A DNA stretch of 64,000 nucleotides from Periplaneta americana (taxonomy: Eukaryota > Arthropoda > Insecta > Blattodea > Blattidae): contig NC_091117.1 of the NCBI RefSeq assembly GCF_040183065.1, forward strand, positions 104,194,501 to 104,258,500, written 5' to 3'. The notes below the pieces were generated by a model. It worked only from the letters and a program-made list of their open reading frames with translations, was not told the DNA's origin and ran no database searches. A program made the position numbers and the translations under genes. Positions within the stretch are counted from its first letter, which is position 1; each line of letters begins with the position of its first letter. Of this stretch, positions 1-11,036 are shown piece after piece.

Positions 1-132
1 TTGTAGACACCAACCATCAAAGTTCTTTGACAAAGATCTTTTATAAAATGTAAGTGAGTCTTGTTATCTTTTACAAAATTCTGCCTAGCTTTAAACGAAT
101 ATAGTGGAACTTAAATATTGTTGGGCTGTTAC

Positions 133-690
133 CACAGTTTAGTATATACAGTTGCGAAGCTTGAGATGATTTTTTGCATTTCTAGCGATAGTTGCTAGCC
201 ACTTGGAGAGCTGTGAGTACTAGGAACAATAAACTGTGTCACTGTGACTCGCTTAACCCAATCAAGGATGTGGCGTTTCAATCATATAAATTAGTTGCAA
301 TGCATAAAGAGTAACATATATTTCTCTAAAATGTAGTGTAATTGCATTAATAAATTTAAAACAATGATTAGGAGACACTTCAGACATAATTCACTTGCGA
401 GTAAAGGTGTAATATTATTTTTGGTGTGAAAATTACGTTGTTTGTATGTGTAATACCTGCCTCTATTTAGATTAAATATTGCGAAATTCTTGAACATTCA
501 TTTATGCACGATTCAATAATTTTCAGTTGCATCGCACAGCTATTTTGATATGTTGAAATTATAGGTTACGTTTACTGTACCAATACTTCAATATTCGCAT
601 TCATACATTATAATTAAGCATAAAGTTACGTGTGATAACTTGTATATGCAATTTGTCTCTATTTCAGTTGAATTTATTCATTTCTTACGG
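133..690. mobile_element. Left end of a P-like TIR repeat, copy 1 (truncated)
   Basis: This stretch starts with CACAGTTTAGTATATACAG and matches 45397-46055 in the same orientation over several hundred bases, including the run beginning AACATATATTTCTCT. The second copy is complete: it has a matching inverted end and a 7-bp flanking duplication. Here no right inverted end is visible before other sequence begins, so I call it a 5' fragment. The copies differ by point changes and an 80-90 bp insertion in copy 2. No coding capacity is recognised. The first 132 bases of the window hold nothing I can name. Confidence 0.75.
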
Positions 691-894
691 TATGGTACTT
701 TAAATATTATTAGATTTGAAGCTGCACTTAGAGCGGCTTGTAAATAATCCATTTCGTAGCCTTAATGACTTATAAATACAAATGTAGGCATAAATATTTG
801 TATAACTTCCATTTCATTGTTTGAAATAATATTGTAAATATAGGCTACTCATTGTACTTTCTATTTGGCACTTCTCATTACTTAGAAAAGACAA

Positions 895-2690
895 GAGCTA
901 CCAGTACTATAAGAAGAAGAGAGAAGCTGAGCAGAAGGAAAGCAGAGGCTAATTAAAGAAGGAGCTACTATTATAAGAAGAAAGAAGCAGAGCAGAAAGA
1001 CAGCAGAGGATAATTAAAGAAGGAGCTACTACTATTCCAAGAAGAAAGATGAAGAGCAGAAAGACAGGAGAGGATAATTAAAGAAGGAGCTACTATTCCA
1101 AGAAGAAAGAAGCAGAGCAGAAAGACAGCAGAGGATAATTAAAGAAGGAGCTACTATTCCAAGAAGAAAGATGCAGAGCAGAAAGACAGGAGAGGATAAT
1201 TAAAGAAGGAGCTACTATTCCAAGCAGAAAGACAGGGGGTAATTATAAAAGGAGCTACTATTCCAAGAAGAAAGAAGCAGAGCAGAAAGACAGCATAGGA
1301 TAATTAAAGAAGGAGCTACTATTCCAAGAAGAAAGATGCAGAGCAAAAAGAAGCAGAGGATAATTAAAGAAGGAGCTACTATTCCAAGAAGAAAGATGCA
1401 GAGCAAAAAGAAGCAGAGGATAATTAAAGAAGGACCTACTATTCCAAGAAGAAAGACATGAGAGGATAATTAAAGAAGGAGCTACTATTCCAAGAAGAAA
1501 GATGCAGTGCAGAAAGACAGCAGAGGATAATTAAAGAAGGAGCTACTATTCCAAGAAGAAAGATGCAGAGCAGAAAGACAGCAGAGAATAATTAAAGAAG
1601 GAGCTACTATTCCAAGAAGAAAGAAGCAGAGCAGAAAGACAGGAGAGGATAATTAAAGAAGGAGCTACTATTCCAAGAAGGAAGAAGCAGAGCAGAAAGA
1701 CAGGAGAGGCTAATTAAAGAAGGAGCTACTATTCCAAGAAGAAAGAAGCAGAGCAGAAAGACAGGAGAGGATAATTAAAGAAGGAGCTACTATTCCAAGA
1801 AGAAAGAAGCAGAGCAGAAAGACAGGAGAGGATAATTAAAGAAGGAGCTACTATTCCAAGAAGGAAGAAGCAGAGCAGAAAACAGGAGAGGCTAATTAAA
1901 GAAGGAGCTACTATTCCAAGAAGGAAGAAGCAGAGCAGAAAGACAGGAGAGGATAATTAAAGAAGGAGCTACTATTCCAAGAAGGAAGAAGCAGAGCAGA
2001 AAGACAGGAGAGGCTAATTAAAGAAGGAGCTACTATTCCAAGAAGAAAGAAGCAGAGCAGAAAGACAGGAGAGGATAATTAAAGAAGGAGCTACTATTCC
2101 AAGAAGAAAGAAGCAGAGCAGAAAGACAGGAGAGGATAATTAAAGAAGGAGCTACTATTCCAAGAAGAAAGAAGCAGAGCAGAAAGACAGGAGAGGATAA
2201 TTAAAGAAGGAGGTACTATTCCAAGAAGGAAGAAGCAGAGCAGAAAGACAGGAGAGGATAATTAAAGAAGGAGCTACTATTCCAAGAAGAAAGAAGCAGA
2301 GCAGAAAGACAGGAGAGGATAATTAAAGAAGGAGCTACTATTCCAAGAAGAAAGAAGCAGAGCAGAAAGACAGGAGAGGATAATTAAAGAAGGAGCTACT
2401 ATTCCAAGAAGAAAGAAGCAAAGTAGAAAGACAGGAGAGGATAATTAAAGAAGGAGCTACTATTCCAAGAAGGAAGAAGCAGAGCAGAAAGACAGCAGAG
2501 GATAATTAAAGAAGGAGCTACTATTCCAAGAAGAAAGATGCAGAGCAGAAAAACAGCAGAGGATAATTAAAGAAGGAGCTACTATTCCAAGAAGGAAGAA
2601 GCAAACCAGAAAGACAGCAGAGGAGAATTAAAGAAGGAGATACTATTCCAAGAAGAAAGAAGCAGAGCAGAAGGACAGTAGAGGCTAATT
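895..2690. repeat. Minisatellite array A, 61-bp unit
   Basis: About 29 head-to-tail copies of a 61-bp unit typified by AATTAAAGAAGGAGCTACTA followed by TTCCAAGAAGAAAG and GCAGAGCAGAAAGACAGG. The period is read directly from the one-base shift of the pattern per 60-base line. Copies differ by single substitutions, mainly GAAAGAAG versus GGAAGAAG or GAAAGATG. The plus strand is nearly pure purine in half of each unit. Open frames here are by-products of low stop density. Confidence 0.95.
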
Positions 2691-3260
2691 AATTAAAGAC
2701 AAAAGCTGCTATACCAAGCAGAGAGAAGTAGAGCAGAAGGAGAGCAGAGGCAAATAAATTAAAGACAAAAACTGCTATACCAAGCAGACAGAAGCAGAGG
2801 AGGAGGAGAGCGGAGGCAAATAAATTAAAGATAAAATCTGCTATACCAAGCAGAGAGAAGCGGAGTAGAAGAAGAGCAGAGGCAAATAAATTAAAGACAA
2901 AAGCTGCTATACCAAGCAGAGAGAAGCAGAGTAGAAGGAGAGCAGAGGCAAATAAATTAAAGACAAAAGCTGCTATACCTAGCAGAGAGAAGCAGAGTAG
3001 GAGAGTGGAGGCAAATAAATTAAAGACAAAAGCTGCTATACCAAGCAGAGAGAAGCAGAGGAGGAGGAGAGCAGAGGCAAATAAATTAAAGACAAAAGCT
3101 ACTACACCAGCAGAGAGAAGCAGAGTAGAAGGAGAGCAGAGGCAAATAAATTAAAGACAAAAGCTGCTCTACCAAGCACAGAGAAGCAGAGGAGGAGAGC
3201 AGAGGCAAATAAATTCAAGACAAAAGCTGCTATACCAAGCAGAGAGAAGCAGAACAGAAG
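2691..3260. repeat. Minisatellite array B, 66-bp unit
   Basis: About eight to nine copies of a unit of roughly 66 bp with core AATTAAAGACAAAAGCTGCT, then ATACCAAGCAGAGAGAAGCAG. It is clearly related to array A (shared AATTAAAGA, CCAAG and GAAGCAGAG blocks) and to array C downstream. It is best seen as an intermediate expansion in the same locus. Several units have lost a few bases, for example around 2995-3005. Confidence 0.9.
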
Positions 3261-5512
3261 AAAAGCTGAGGGGCATAACGTAAAAATATACGGCGTTTAT
3301 AAGAACAAAAAACAAGCAGAACAGAAGAAAAGCAGAGGGGCAAAAAGTAAAAATAAACAGCGACTATAAGAACAAGAAACAAGCACAATAGAAGAGAAGC
3401 AGAGGGGCATAAGGTAAAAATAAACGGCGGCTATACGAACAAGTAACAAGAAGAAAAGAAGAAAAGCAGAGGGGCATAACGTAAAAAATAAACGGCGACT
3501 ATAAGAACAAGAAACAAGCAGAACAGAAGAAAAGCAGAGGGGCATAACGTAATAATAAACGGCGGCTATAAGAACAAGAAACAAACAGAGTAGAAGAAAA
3601 GCAGAGGGGCAAAATGTAAAAATAAACGGCGGCTATAAGAACAAGAAACAAGCAGAATAGAAGAAAAGCAGAGGGGCATAACGTAAAAATAAACGGCGGC
3701 TATAAGAACAAGATACAAGCAGAACAGAAGAAAAACAGAGGGGCAAAAAGTAAAAATAAACGGGGGCTATAAGAACAAGAAACAAGCAGAATAGAAGAAA
3801 AGCAGAGGGGCATAACATAAAAATAAACGGTGGCTATAAGAACAAGAAACAAATAGAACAGAAGAAAAGCAGAGGGACAAAGGTGAAAATAAACGTCGGC
3901 TATAAGTACAAGAAACAAGCAGAACAGAAAAAAGCAGAGGGGCAAAAAGTAAAAATAAACGGCGGCTATAAGAACAAGAAACAAGCAGAACAGAAGAAAA
4001 GCAGAGGGGCATAATGTAAAAATACACGGCGGCTATAAGAACAAGAAACAAGCAGAACAGAAGAAAAGCAGAGGGGCATAACGTAAAAATAACGGCGGCT
4101 ATAAGAACAAGAAACAAGCAGAACAGAAGAAAAGCAGAGGGGCATAACGTAAAAATAAATGGCGGCTGTAAGAACAACAAGCAGAACAGAAGAAAAGCAG
4201 AGGGGCAAAAAGTAAAAATACACGGCGGCTATAAGAACAAGAAACAAGCAGAACAGAAGAAAAGCAGAGGGGCATAACGTAAAAATAACGGCGGCTATAA
4301 GAACAAGAAACAAGCAGAACAGAAGAAAAGCAGAGGGGCATAACGTAATAATAAACGGCGGCTATAAGAACAAGAAACAAGCAGAACAGGAGGAAAGCAG
4401 ACGGGCAAAAAGTAAAAATAAACGGCGGCTATAAGAACAGGAAACAAGCAGAACAGAAGAAAAGCAGAGGGGCATAACGTAAAAATAAACGGCAGCTATA
4501 GGAACAAGGAACAAGCAAAACAGAAGAAAAGGAGAGGGGCATAACGTAATAATAAATGGCGGCTATAAGAACAAGAAACAAGGAGAAGAGAAGGAAAGCA
4601 GAGGGGCAAAAAGTAAAAATAAACGGCGGCTATAAGAACAAGAAACAAGCAGAACAGAAGAAAAGCAGAGGGGCATAACATAAAAATAAATGGCGGCTGT
4701 AAGAACAAGAAACAAGCAGAACAGAAGAAAAGCAGAGGGGCAAAAAGTAAAAATAAACGGTGGTTATAAGAACAAGAAACAAGCAGAAGAGAAGAAAAGC
4801 AGAGGGCAAAAAGTAAAAATAAATGGCGGCTATAAGAGCAAGAAACAAGCAGAAGAGAAGAATAGCAGAGGGGCAAAACGTAAAAATAAACGTCGGCTAT
4901 AAGAACACGAAACAAGCAGAAGAGAAGAAAAGCAGAGGGGCATAACGTAAAAATAAACGGCGGCTATAAGAACAAGAAAAAGGCAGAAGAGAAGAAAAGC
5001 AGAGGGGCATAACGTAAAAATAAACGGCAGCTATAGGAACAAGGAACAAGGAACAAGGAACAAGCAGAACAGAAGGAAAGCAGAAGGGCAAAAAGTAAGA
5101 ATAAACGGCGGCTATAAGAACAAGAAACAAGCAGAACAGAAGAAAAGCAGAGGGGCATAAAGTGAAAATAAATGGCGGCTATAAGAAGAAGAAACAAGCA
5201 GAAGAGAAGAAAAGCAGAGGGGCAAAAAGGAAAAATAAACAGCGGCTATAAGAACAAGAAACAAGGAGAAGAGAAGAAAAGCAGAGGGGCATAACGTAAA
5301 AATAAACGGCGGTTATAAGAACAAGAAACAAGCAGAATAGAAGAAAAGCAGAGGGGCAAAAAGTAAAAATAAACGGTGGTTATAAAAACAAGAAACAAGC
5401 AGAACAGAAGAAAAGCAGAGGGGCATAACGTAAAAATAAACAGCAGCTATAAGAACAAGAAACGAGCAGAACAGAAGAAAAGCAGAGGGGCATAACGTAA
5501 AAACAAGGGCGG
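3261..5512. repeat. Minisatellite array C, 67-bp unit
   Basis: About 33 copies of a 67-bp unit containing GGCGGCTATAAGAACAAGAA, then ACAAGCAGAACAGAAG, AAAAGCAGAGGGGC and ATAACGTAAAAATAAAC. Two main variants alternate at one place: GGGGCATAACGTAA and GGGGCAAAAAGTAA. Because 67 is not a multiple of three, the complement reads through all three frames in turn, giving repeated hydrophobic minus-strand frames with CFSSVLLVSCSYS. These are artefacts of composition. Where units shrink to 66 bp (about 4740-4870) a plus-strand frame stays open briefly. Confidence 0.95.
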
Positions 5513-5830
5513 CCATAAGATGAAAAGTGAAGCGGAGAAGAATGAAGGCAACTGACACCTACCCCCAACACGTTGGCAGGCCTGTTCAACTTGACTTCAA
5601 GGCGCAGGCCGGTGACGAGTTGGTCCATGTTGAGCAGGATGACACCGAACCATCAACGAGGTTCCGCCTCGCGTCCCTCGTTTCCTCGTATGAGAATATG
5701 CTTGGACAGGTCGAAGGGGGATGCTGCAGATTGGATTGGTTGGCGGGTGAAGACAGTGGCAGCACCAACAGAAGCAGCAGGAGCGCCAGGGGAGCAAGCC
5801 CCATTCCTATATAATACATCGAACAGTGAC
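5513..5830. other. GC-rich unique block beside the minisatellite
   Basis: Directly after the last 67-bp unit, composition changes to clearly GC-rich with many CpGs, in contrast to AT-rich surroundings. A plus-strand frame is open at 5527-5814 (95 codons, containing the segment GDELVHVEQDD) and a minus-strand frame at 5819-5586 begins with a leucine-rich stretch. I recognise neither. TATATAA occurs at about 5807. It could be an exon, a CpG-rich regulatory block, or the unique end of an element carrying the satellite. Confidence 0.35.
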
Positions 5831-6950
5831 TGAATGATGATTACCAGAAAAGGAGTAAAGGAAAGAGAGAGTGAGAGTAAAGAAGGAATTTTGTAACAAG
5901 GCATGAAGAGAATAGATAAGTAACGATAGAAGAGTAGACAGAAAGAAAGGAAAATTAATTAGTAAAATAAAGACAAATTTCTCTATTAGATTAATATTAT
6001 GTAGTGCCTCATACAGGAGTCACCTTTTCGACCTTGAATTTTTATATTATTCTTGAAATTATTCGATTAGCAAATTAAAATGATTGTTTATAGACTTAAA
6101 ATTATTATTCTTCATAAATTTTATAATATATTATAACATTGTACAGTCCCATGTTTGTAAATGTATTTAATTTTTCTGCAAAAATTCAAATTCATGTAAA
6201 GAATTCATGTAATAAACCAAACTAAGCAGACTTTCGACTAATTTTTTAATTAACCATACATTTAACATTACAAAGTACATAATAGGTATTTATTTATTTT
6301 GATGGACACTAGGGCTGAGGTTTGAAATGTTGACAGTTTTAATCGGATTTTTTTTTTTTTTTTTTTAATTTTTTAATGGTTTGTTAGATGGATTAATAAG
6401 TGTGTACAAATTTTTAGGTCAATCAGACTGCTAGTTTCGAGGTTAATTTTATTTTAATTGTGAAAATTTGTGATACAATGAAAATGTGTCATGTGTATTG
6501 TATTTATACACAAGAGTCCTGATTCAAGGCAATATTTTAACATTGAGAAATTCATTATATCTAGGTTAGTTCAGGTACAATAAATTTTTGAAAATCAGAC
6601 ACTTATTCATATGTTTTAGTTACATAATATATATTTTTTAGCTTTTAATTTTTTAGATACTTAAGATTTCTCAACATTAGATCTCAAATAATGCATGTGA
6701 ATATATGCCCACGTATGAATTTGGTGAAAACTGCATGGGTTTGGGTCAAGCCTGCGGGCCTTGTCATGACTAAGTTTGGGTTGAAATTTACTTAAGCCTG
6801 TCGGGTTCGGGCCTTGAAGAAACGATATCCTTTTTTCTCGCGAATTACATATTGATTACAAAATAATACGAAGATTTCAATGCATGCACGATTACATGTC
6901 CACCTGCTACCTATCCAGAACTGTACACTACAGTATCGTAAGTTATTTTT
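5831..6950. other. AT-rich noncoding stretch
   Basis: A purine-rich plus strand continues to about 5945 and then gives way to ordinary AT-rich DNA with a T tract at about 6350-6366. No exon, inverted-repeat pair or recognisable protein fragment was found. A small GC-richer patch at about 6725-6820 has repeated GGGTTNGGG-like motifs but no coding frame. Confidence 0.5.
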
Positions 6951-6954
6951 TTTA

Positions 6955-7740
6955 TTCATTCATTTATTTATTTACTTATTTAACCTGGTAGAGATAAGGT
7001 CATCATGCCTTCTCTTCCCCTCTACCAGGGGATTACAACTACAATATTAAGAATACAATGTACAATTATAATTACAATTAATATTAAATTTACAAATACA
7101 ATAAAAAACAAAGTACTAAAAGATTAACTGATTAATAAAAGCTAGACAGTTTATTGTAAAAGTTAAGAAGAGAAAAACATTTTTTTTATTAATTAAGTAA
7201 AATTAAACCTACTCTACGCAGTAAGAAAATGCTTAATAAGTTTGCTTTTGAACGCTACTAAATTCCGACAGTCTCTGATGTCACTGGGTAGGGTATTCCA
7301 CAAGCGCGAGAGCGAGATTGTGTATGATGATGAATACGATGATGTCTTATGTGTTGGTATGGCTAGTATGCAGCTATTTTGCGTGCGTGTGAAGAGATTA
7401 TGATCAGGTAACTGAAACGGGAGGCAAGGTAGGTAGGTGTAGAGGTGTGAAGGACTTGGAAAAGGAGAACAAGAGAATGATAATTTCTACGTTCGTTTAG
7501 CCATAGCCAGTTTAGAGTTTGGAAGGATGGGGTAATGTGGTCAGCGCGACGGACATCGCAGACGAAGCGAACACAAAAATTATGAACACGTTATAATTTT
7601 TGCGACTGGTTGACATTGAGGTCAGTCAGTAGAAAATCGCAATAATCGAAGTGGGGCATTACTAATGTTTCCACTACTTTCGACTTCGTATTTCGTAACG
7701 GAGTTTGTTTCGTCTTTACACTGTCTTAAGGGGTTAGGTA
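6955..7740 (-). pseudogene. 3' end of a non-LTR retrotransposon (CR1/Jockey-like RT C-terminus)
   Basis: Reading the minus strand from about 7735 gives a continuous match to the region after the RT core of CR1/Jockey-type LINEs: VMPHFDYCDFLLTDLN, then QRVHNFCVRFVCDVRRADHI, then LNERRNYHSLVLLFQVLH and TPTYLASRF. In-frame stops occur near 7583, 7364 and 7260, so it is dead. The coding part is followed by a short UTR. The element ends at 6955 in a degenerate AAAT/GAAT tail (plus strand: TTTATTCATTCATTTATTTA). The catalytic RT core is absent. Confidence 0.8.
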
Positions 7741-7881
7741 CAGTTTACAGCAGTAAAATTTTGGAAATATTAAACATTTGTTTTCTCCTTTACTGTACCT
7801 TGTACAATAATGAAAATTAGCACCGGTATGTGTAAAACACTGTCCTGCTATATGAAAAAAATGATTACATGTTTACAAAGA

Positions 7882-8560
7882 AGAGCTAAACACAATCAAA
7901 TACATAGCACAAGAAAACGAATACAACCCCAACATAATAGACAACATAATACGTAAGACAAAACATAATCACAAAAAACATAAGAATACAACACAACACA
8001 AGAACACAAAAAAAAAACATCACACTAACATACGAAAACAAAAGCGCACACAAGATTGCAATCTCATTCAAGAAATTAAATGACAACATCGCATACAGAA
8101 CAAATAATACTCTACAAAAATATCTGAACACACAAACAAACAAATACAACCACACAGGCATATACAAACTCAAATGTAACACCTGCAACAACTTCTACAT
8201 AGGACAGACAGGCAGATCATTTCAAACACGTTACAAAGAATACATCATAGCCATAACAAAATTACAAAACATTTCCGCATAAGCAGAACACATCACAAAT
8301 ACTAACCACACCTACAGAGACATGGAAATTCTATACATCCAACCAAAAAGCCAGAAACTAAATACACTAGAACATGGAATATACACAGACACAAAAACAC
8401 ACCCTAATGAAATTCTCAACACACAACTCAATTTCAGAACACACACACTCTTTGACTCCACATTACACTACACAAACACATCCCCACAGGAAACAAAACA
8501 AGAGGCGCCAAGACCAGCAAAGATCAGTTTTGAAGAAGACCAATAACAGGTCGAAACATG
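7882..8560 (+). pseudogene. Penelope-like element: linker and GIY-YIG endonuclease end
   Basis: The plus strand encodes the C-terminal part of a Penelope-like retroelement protein. A linker starts ELNTIKYIAQENEYNP; the frame shifts near an A10 run at about 8010-8018, then continues TYENKSAHKIAISFKKLN. The GIY-YIG nuclease begins HTGIYKLKCNTCNNFYIGQ and continues TGRSFQTRYKE, with the conserved arginine. A stop at 8281-8283 interrupts it before HITNTNHTYRDMEIL and NTLEHGIY. The RT domain is missing, so this is a 5'-truncated dead copy. It differs from the Penelope-like family at 42-45 kb. Confidence 0.85.
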
Positions 8561-8562
8561 TA
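8528..8562 (+). ncRNA. Hammerhead-ribozyme-like motif of the Penelope-like element
   Basis: Just after the GIY-YIG frame lies TTTGAAGAAGACC, a loop AATAACA, then GGTCGAAACATGT. GACC and GGTC form a perfect four-pair stem like hammerhead stem II, flanked by TGAAGA (core consensus CUGANGA, here with T for C) and GAAA. Hammerhead motifs in Penelope-like elements are established knowledge. Stems I and III were not folded here, and the C-to-T change would probably inactivate it. Confidence 0.4.
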
Positions 8563-8689
8563 AACTAGGTACGATAGAATTTAACACGAGAAAGTCATAT
8601 AATACATGTTCCGAATTGACACAATGTTAAAAGTTGTGTAATCAAGATGTATATGAAAAAAAATATTTTTACGATAAAAAAAATATTTA

Positions 8690-8722
<33 letters not shown>
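8690..8722. repeat. Poly-T tract
   Basis: An almost uninterrupted run of about 30 T on the plus strand. It may be the A-tail of a minus-strand retroelement, but no body was recognised beside it. Confidence 0.8.
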
Positions 8723-8726
<4 letters not shown>

Positions 8727-8889
8727 CAGTTCACTGTGCAATGATGAAGCATTTCCCACATAACTCAAAACTATCCAACATTCTGTGATGAAATTTTGTG
8801 TGTGTATTTATGCATGTCATATCTACAATTCTTCTCCGCTACATTTATCTGAACCACACATAAGGTGAGGTAAGCAGATTGTGCGTTGC

Positions 8890-9289
8890 TGCTGTAGACA
8901 ATTTTCAGCAGGACGCCAAATGTGCATGACGAGGAGCGCAGTGGGAGGCCAACCATCATCACAGACGACCTTGTGAAGCAATGCACCATCTCCTTGCTCA
9001 TGACGTTAGACCCATAGACCTGGCACAGCTAAAAATCAATTTCAATCGGCACTATGCCCTGTGCATTCAAAAACTTTATCACTGAACGCACTTCACACTT
9101 GACGGGAGATGGAATAGGAATGTTCATCTTCAACCAATGCAACGAAGTTACTGAGAGCACTCGGGAAGTTTCGCTAGCGCATGCACCATGCAGGAACATT
9201 ACTCTATCACGTACACACAATCGCTTTGCGTAACATATGGTTTGCTAGCTGTGGGACGAGTGGGAAAGTTACTTTATGGACGCGCCTCG
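8890..9289 (-). pseudogene. Mariner-like element, 5' fragment with internal inversion
   Basis: The minus strand from 9289 begins with a mariner-type terminus beside a TA (CGAGGCGCGTCCATAAAGTA on that strand). It then encodes the transposase N-terminus VKCEVRSVIKFLNAQGIVPI, a stop, then LCQVYGSNVMSKEMVH. The segment that should follow, VHDEERSGRPTIITDDLV, is present but on the plus strand (about 8925-8985), so an internal piece is inverted. The catalytic DDD core is absent. The other TIR is missing. Confidence 0.75.
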
Positions 9290-9753
9290 TATTAAGTTGA
9301 CAGGAGGAACAATGGAGCATGTGGTGGTGGTCTATTGAAATTTGGAACGTCTATGTATCTGTGGACGGATAAATCTTTGTTCTATCACAAATTTACTAAT
9401 GTAACTTTTATTGCCAGTAATTCTTCTGGACACTCAGCATTACGAATGATTACAATATACAAATAGTTACTGTGTGTGTGAATTTATGAAAAAATAATTA
9501 AATAATATGATAAAGGAGCTGAATTGTTACGAAAGTTCATCTTATTTAGTGCATATTAAATGATTTATTTATTTATGTCTTTTGGATAATAGTTCAAGAA
9601 AATAAACTAGGCCTATAAACATTAATATCAACCATAACACAATAAAGGAACTGAACTGTTTCTCCACTGCTGATACACAAAGTACTGAATACCTGAGACA
9701 GCAAACTCTCAAACCAAGCCAACAATAGACCTGAATGATGCACACAGTCTTAC
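9290..9753. other. Intron or flank of the zinc-finger gene
   Basis: AT-rich sequence downstream of the 9754 splice donor. A frame at 9569-9901 is mostly a shadow of the zinc-finger exon plus intron. The next exon of the gene was not identified in the remaining 9.7 kb of the window. Confidence 0.5.
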
Positions 9754-9977
9754 CTATGTTCCTTCTTTTTGTGCAGGTTGAGATCCTTTTTGAACATGTA
9801 CTGGTCACCACACAGCTCACAGTGGTAGGGTCCCTTGATGCACCGGGGCAGATGGTACGACATACGGGCCACGCTGCGGTACTCCTTGTGACAGACCCCA
9901 CACTGGTATTTCTTCAGTGTCTTCAACTTCTCCAGATTCGTTATCAGCTGTTTTTCATGTGGCTGTACATAGTTGTG
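9754..9977 (-). CDS. C2H2 zinc-finger protein, internal exon (two fingers)
   Basis: A 224-bp exon read on the minus strand. The acceptor is TATGTATGCAG before CACAACTATG, and the donor is ACATAG followed by GTAAGA. It enters in phase 0 and leaves after two bases of a codon. It encodes a short helical linker (KQLITNLEKLKTLKK), then finger YQCGVCHKEYRSVARMSYH with LPRC (a C2HC variant), then YHCELCGDQYMFKKDLNLH with KKKEH (a full C2H2: C-x2-C-x12-H-x4-H). Such fingers usually bind DNA in the nucleus; the target is unknown. It follows the exon at 11258-11037 in matching phase. I do not recognise the orthologue. Confidence 0.85.
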
Positions 9978-10205
9978 CTGCATACATAAACACATTCCCT
10001 CCTATTAATTCTGACGACATATCATTCATGAGTACTGCAAAATTTGATATCACACTTCCTATGTTCTTATTACATTAAATAGCAAATGACTGTTTTGGTA
10101 GTATAAGCAAATTGTTCACTCAGCCTCCTATAAAACTGAGTATTAAATCTTTCCCAGGGATAAAAGGCAAATGGAGTATGGTGCTGATCACACCACCTCA
10201 TTCTA

Positions 10206-10610
10206 GTGCCGATTTTAAGAAAGCATGGGCTCTACCTCCATGCCATGGCATATACAGTGGATATCTTTACCTATTGTTATAGACCGAAAAAAAATTGTGG
10301 ACTCATTCTAGATCCCACAGTCCATTTTGAGAACAGCGAGGAACAACTTAGAGAAGTCAGCAAAGAAAAACTTGCAATTTATCTGCCATGCTGCAGGGAT
10401 TTGGGGACCAAATATAACATCAAGACATGGGATGTTATAGGAATTATGATTGGGGCTACAGGCACAATCCCACGGGAGTCCTTAGAAGTCTTCCGAAAAT
10501 TAAAAGTTCCTGACAGCACCCTGGACATGATATCCTCCACTGCACGGAAGTCATCAATTTGCATAATTAATCATCATTTATATTTTTTATAAAATGTCAT
10601 TTGTCTTGTA
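10206..10610 (+). pseudogene. C-terminal scrap of a retroelement protein, in an intron
   Basis: A plus-strand frame contains CGLILDPTVHFENSEEQ, KEKLAIYLPCCRDLGTKYNI, DVIGIMIGATGTIPRESLE and a helix near STARKSSICIINHHL. I recall this GLI-DPT-x-FE and GTIP tail arrangement from the C-termini of insect endonuclease/reverse-transcriptase elements. No RT motifs are present. It sits opposite in strand to the zinc-finger gene, in the intron between exons 11037 and 9977. AATAAA-like sequence follows the stop at about 10635. Confidence 0.55.
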
Positions 10611-11036
10611 GCCTAAATTGTTTGTTGCATTTTCAATAAATTATTCAATGATAGCCTACCTAACTAGGGTTTCTATTAAAGAAAAAATTGAATTGAATAT
10701 AAATATTCATTTAGAATTGATTAGGAGGCCGATTATTAAACCCTGGTTGGGATGGCTATCAAATATCTATCTAAAATAATTTTATGGATTTTTCTTTTTC
10801 AGCTACATGGTACTGTCACAAAACCATAGGCTACTAGCAGTCCCCCATGGGGTGGATTAGGTTATGAATTTTCTCGCGATCTGCGGTCAATTATCTCTAG
10901 CATGCAGGCGTCTAACAGCCCAGACCTGGTGCTGCTAGACTGTTTTCATTAAAATGCCACACCTTCCCTTGTGTAAGTTACAGCTGCATAATTTTTCTGT
11001 AGGCATGAAGGGAATCACAAAAGATCTGATGCTTAC

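Noticed and set aside
1215-1406. Minus-strand leucine-rich frame in array A
   Set aside because: Low-complexity translation of the 61-bp repeat.
3297-5628. Many minus-strand frames of 60-140 codons with repeated CFSSVLLVSCSYS motifs
   Set aside because: They are translations of the 67-bp minisatellite in shifting frames; no independent coding evidence.
5586-5819. Minus-strand secreted-protein-like frame
   Set aside because: Overlaps an equally long plus-strand frame in GC-rich DNA, where open frames are expected by chance.
7886-8191. Minus-strand hydrophobic frame of 101 codons
   Set aside because: Opposite strand of the A/C-rich Penelope-like coding segment, which has clear GIY-YIG motifs on the plus strand.
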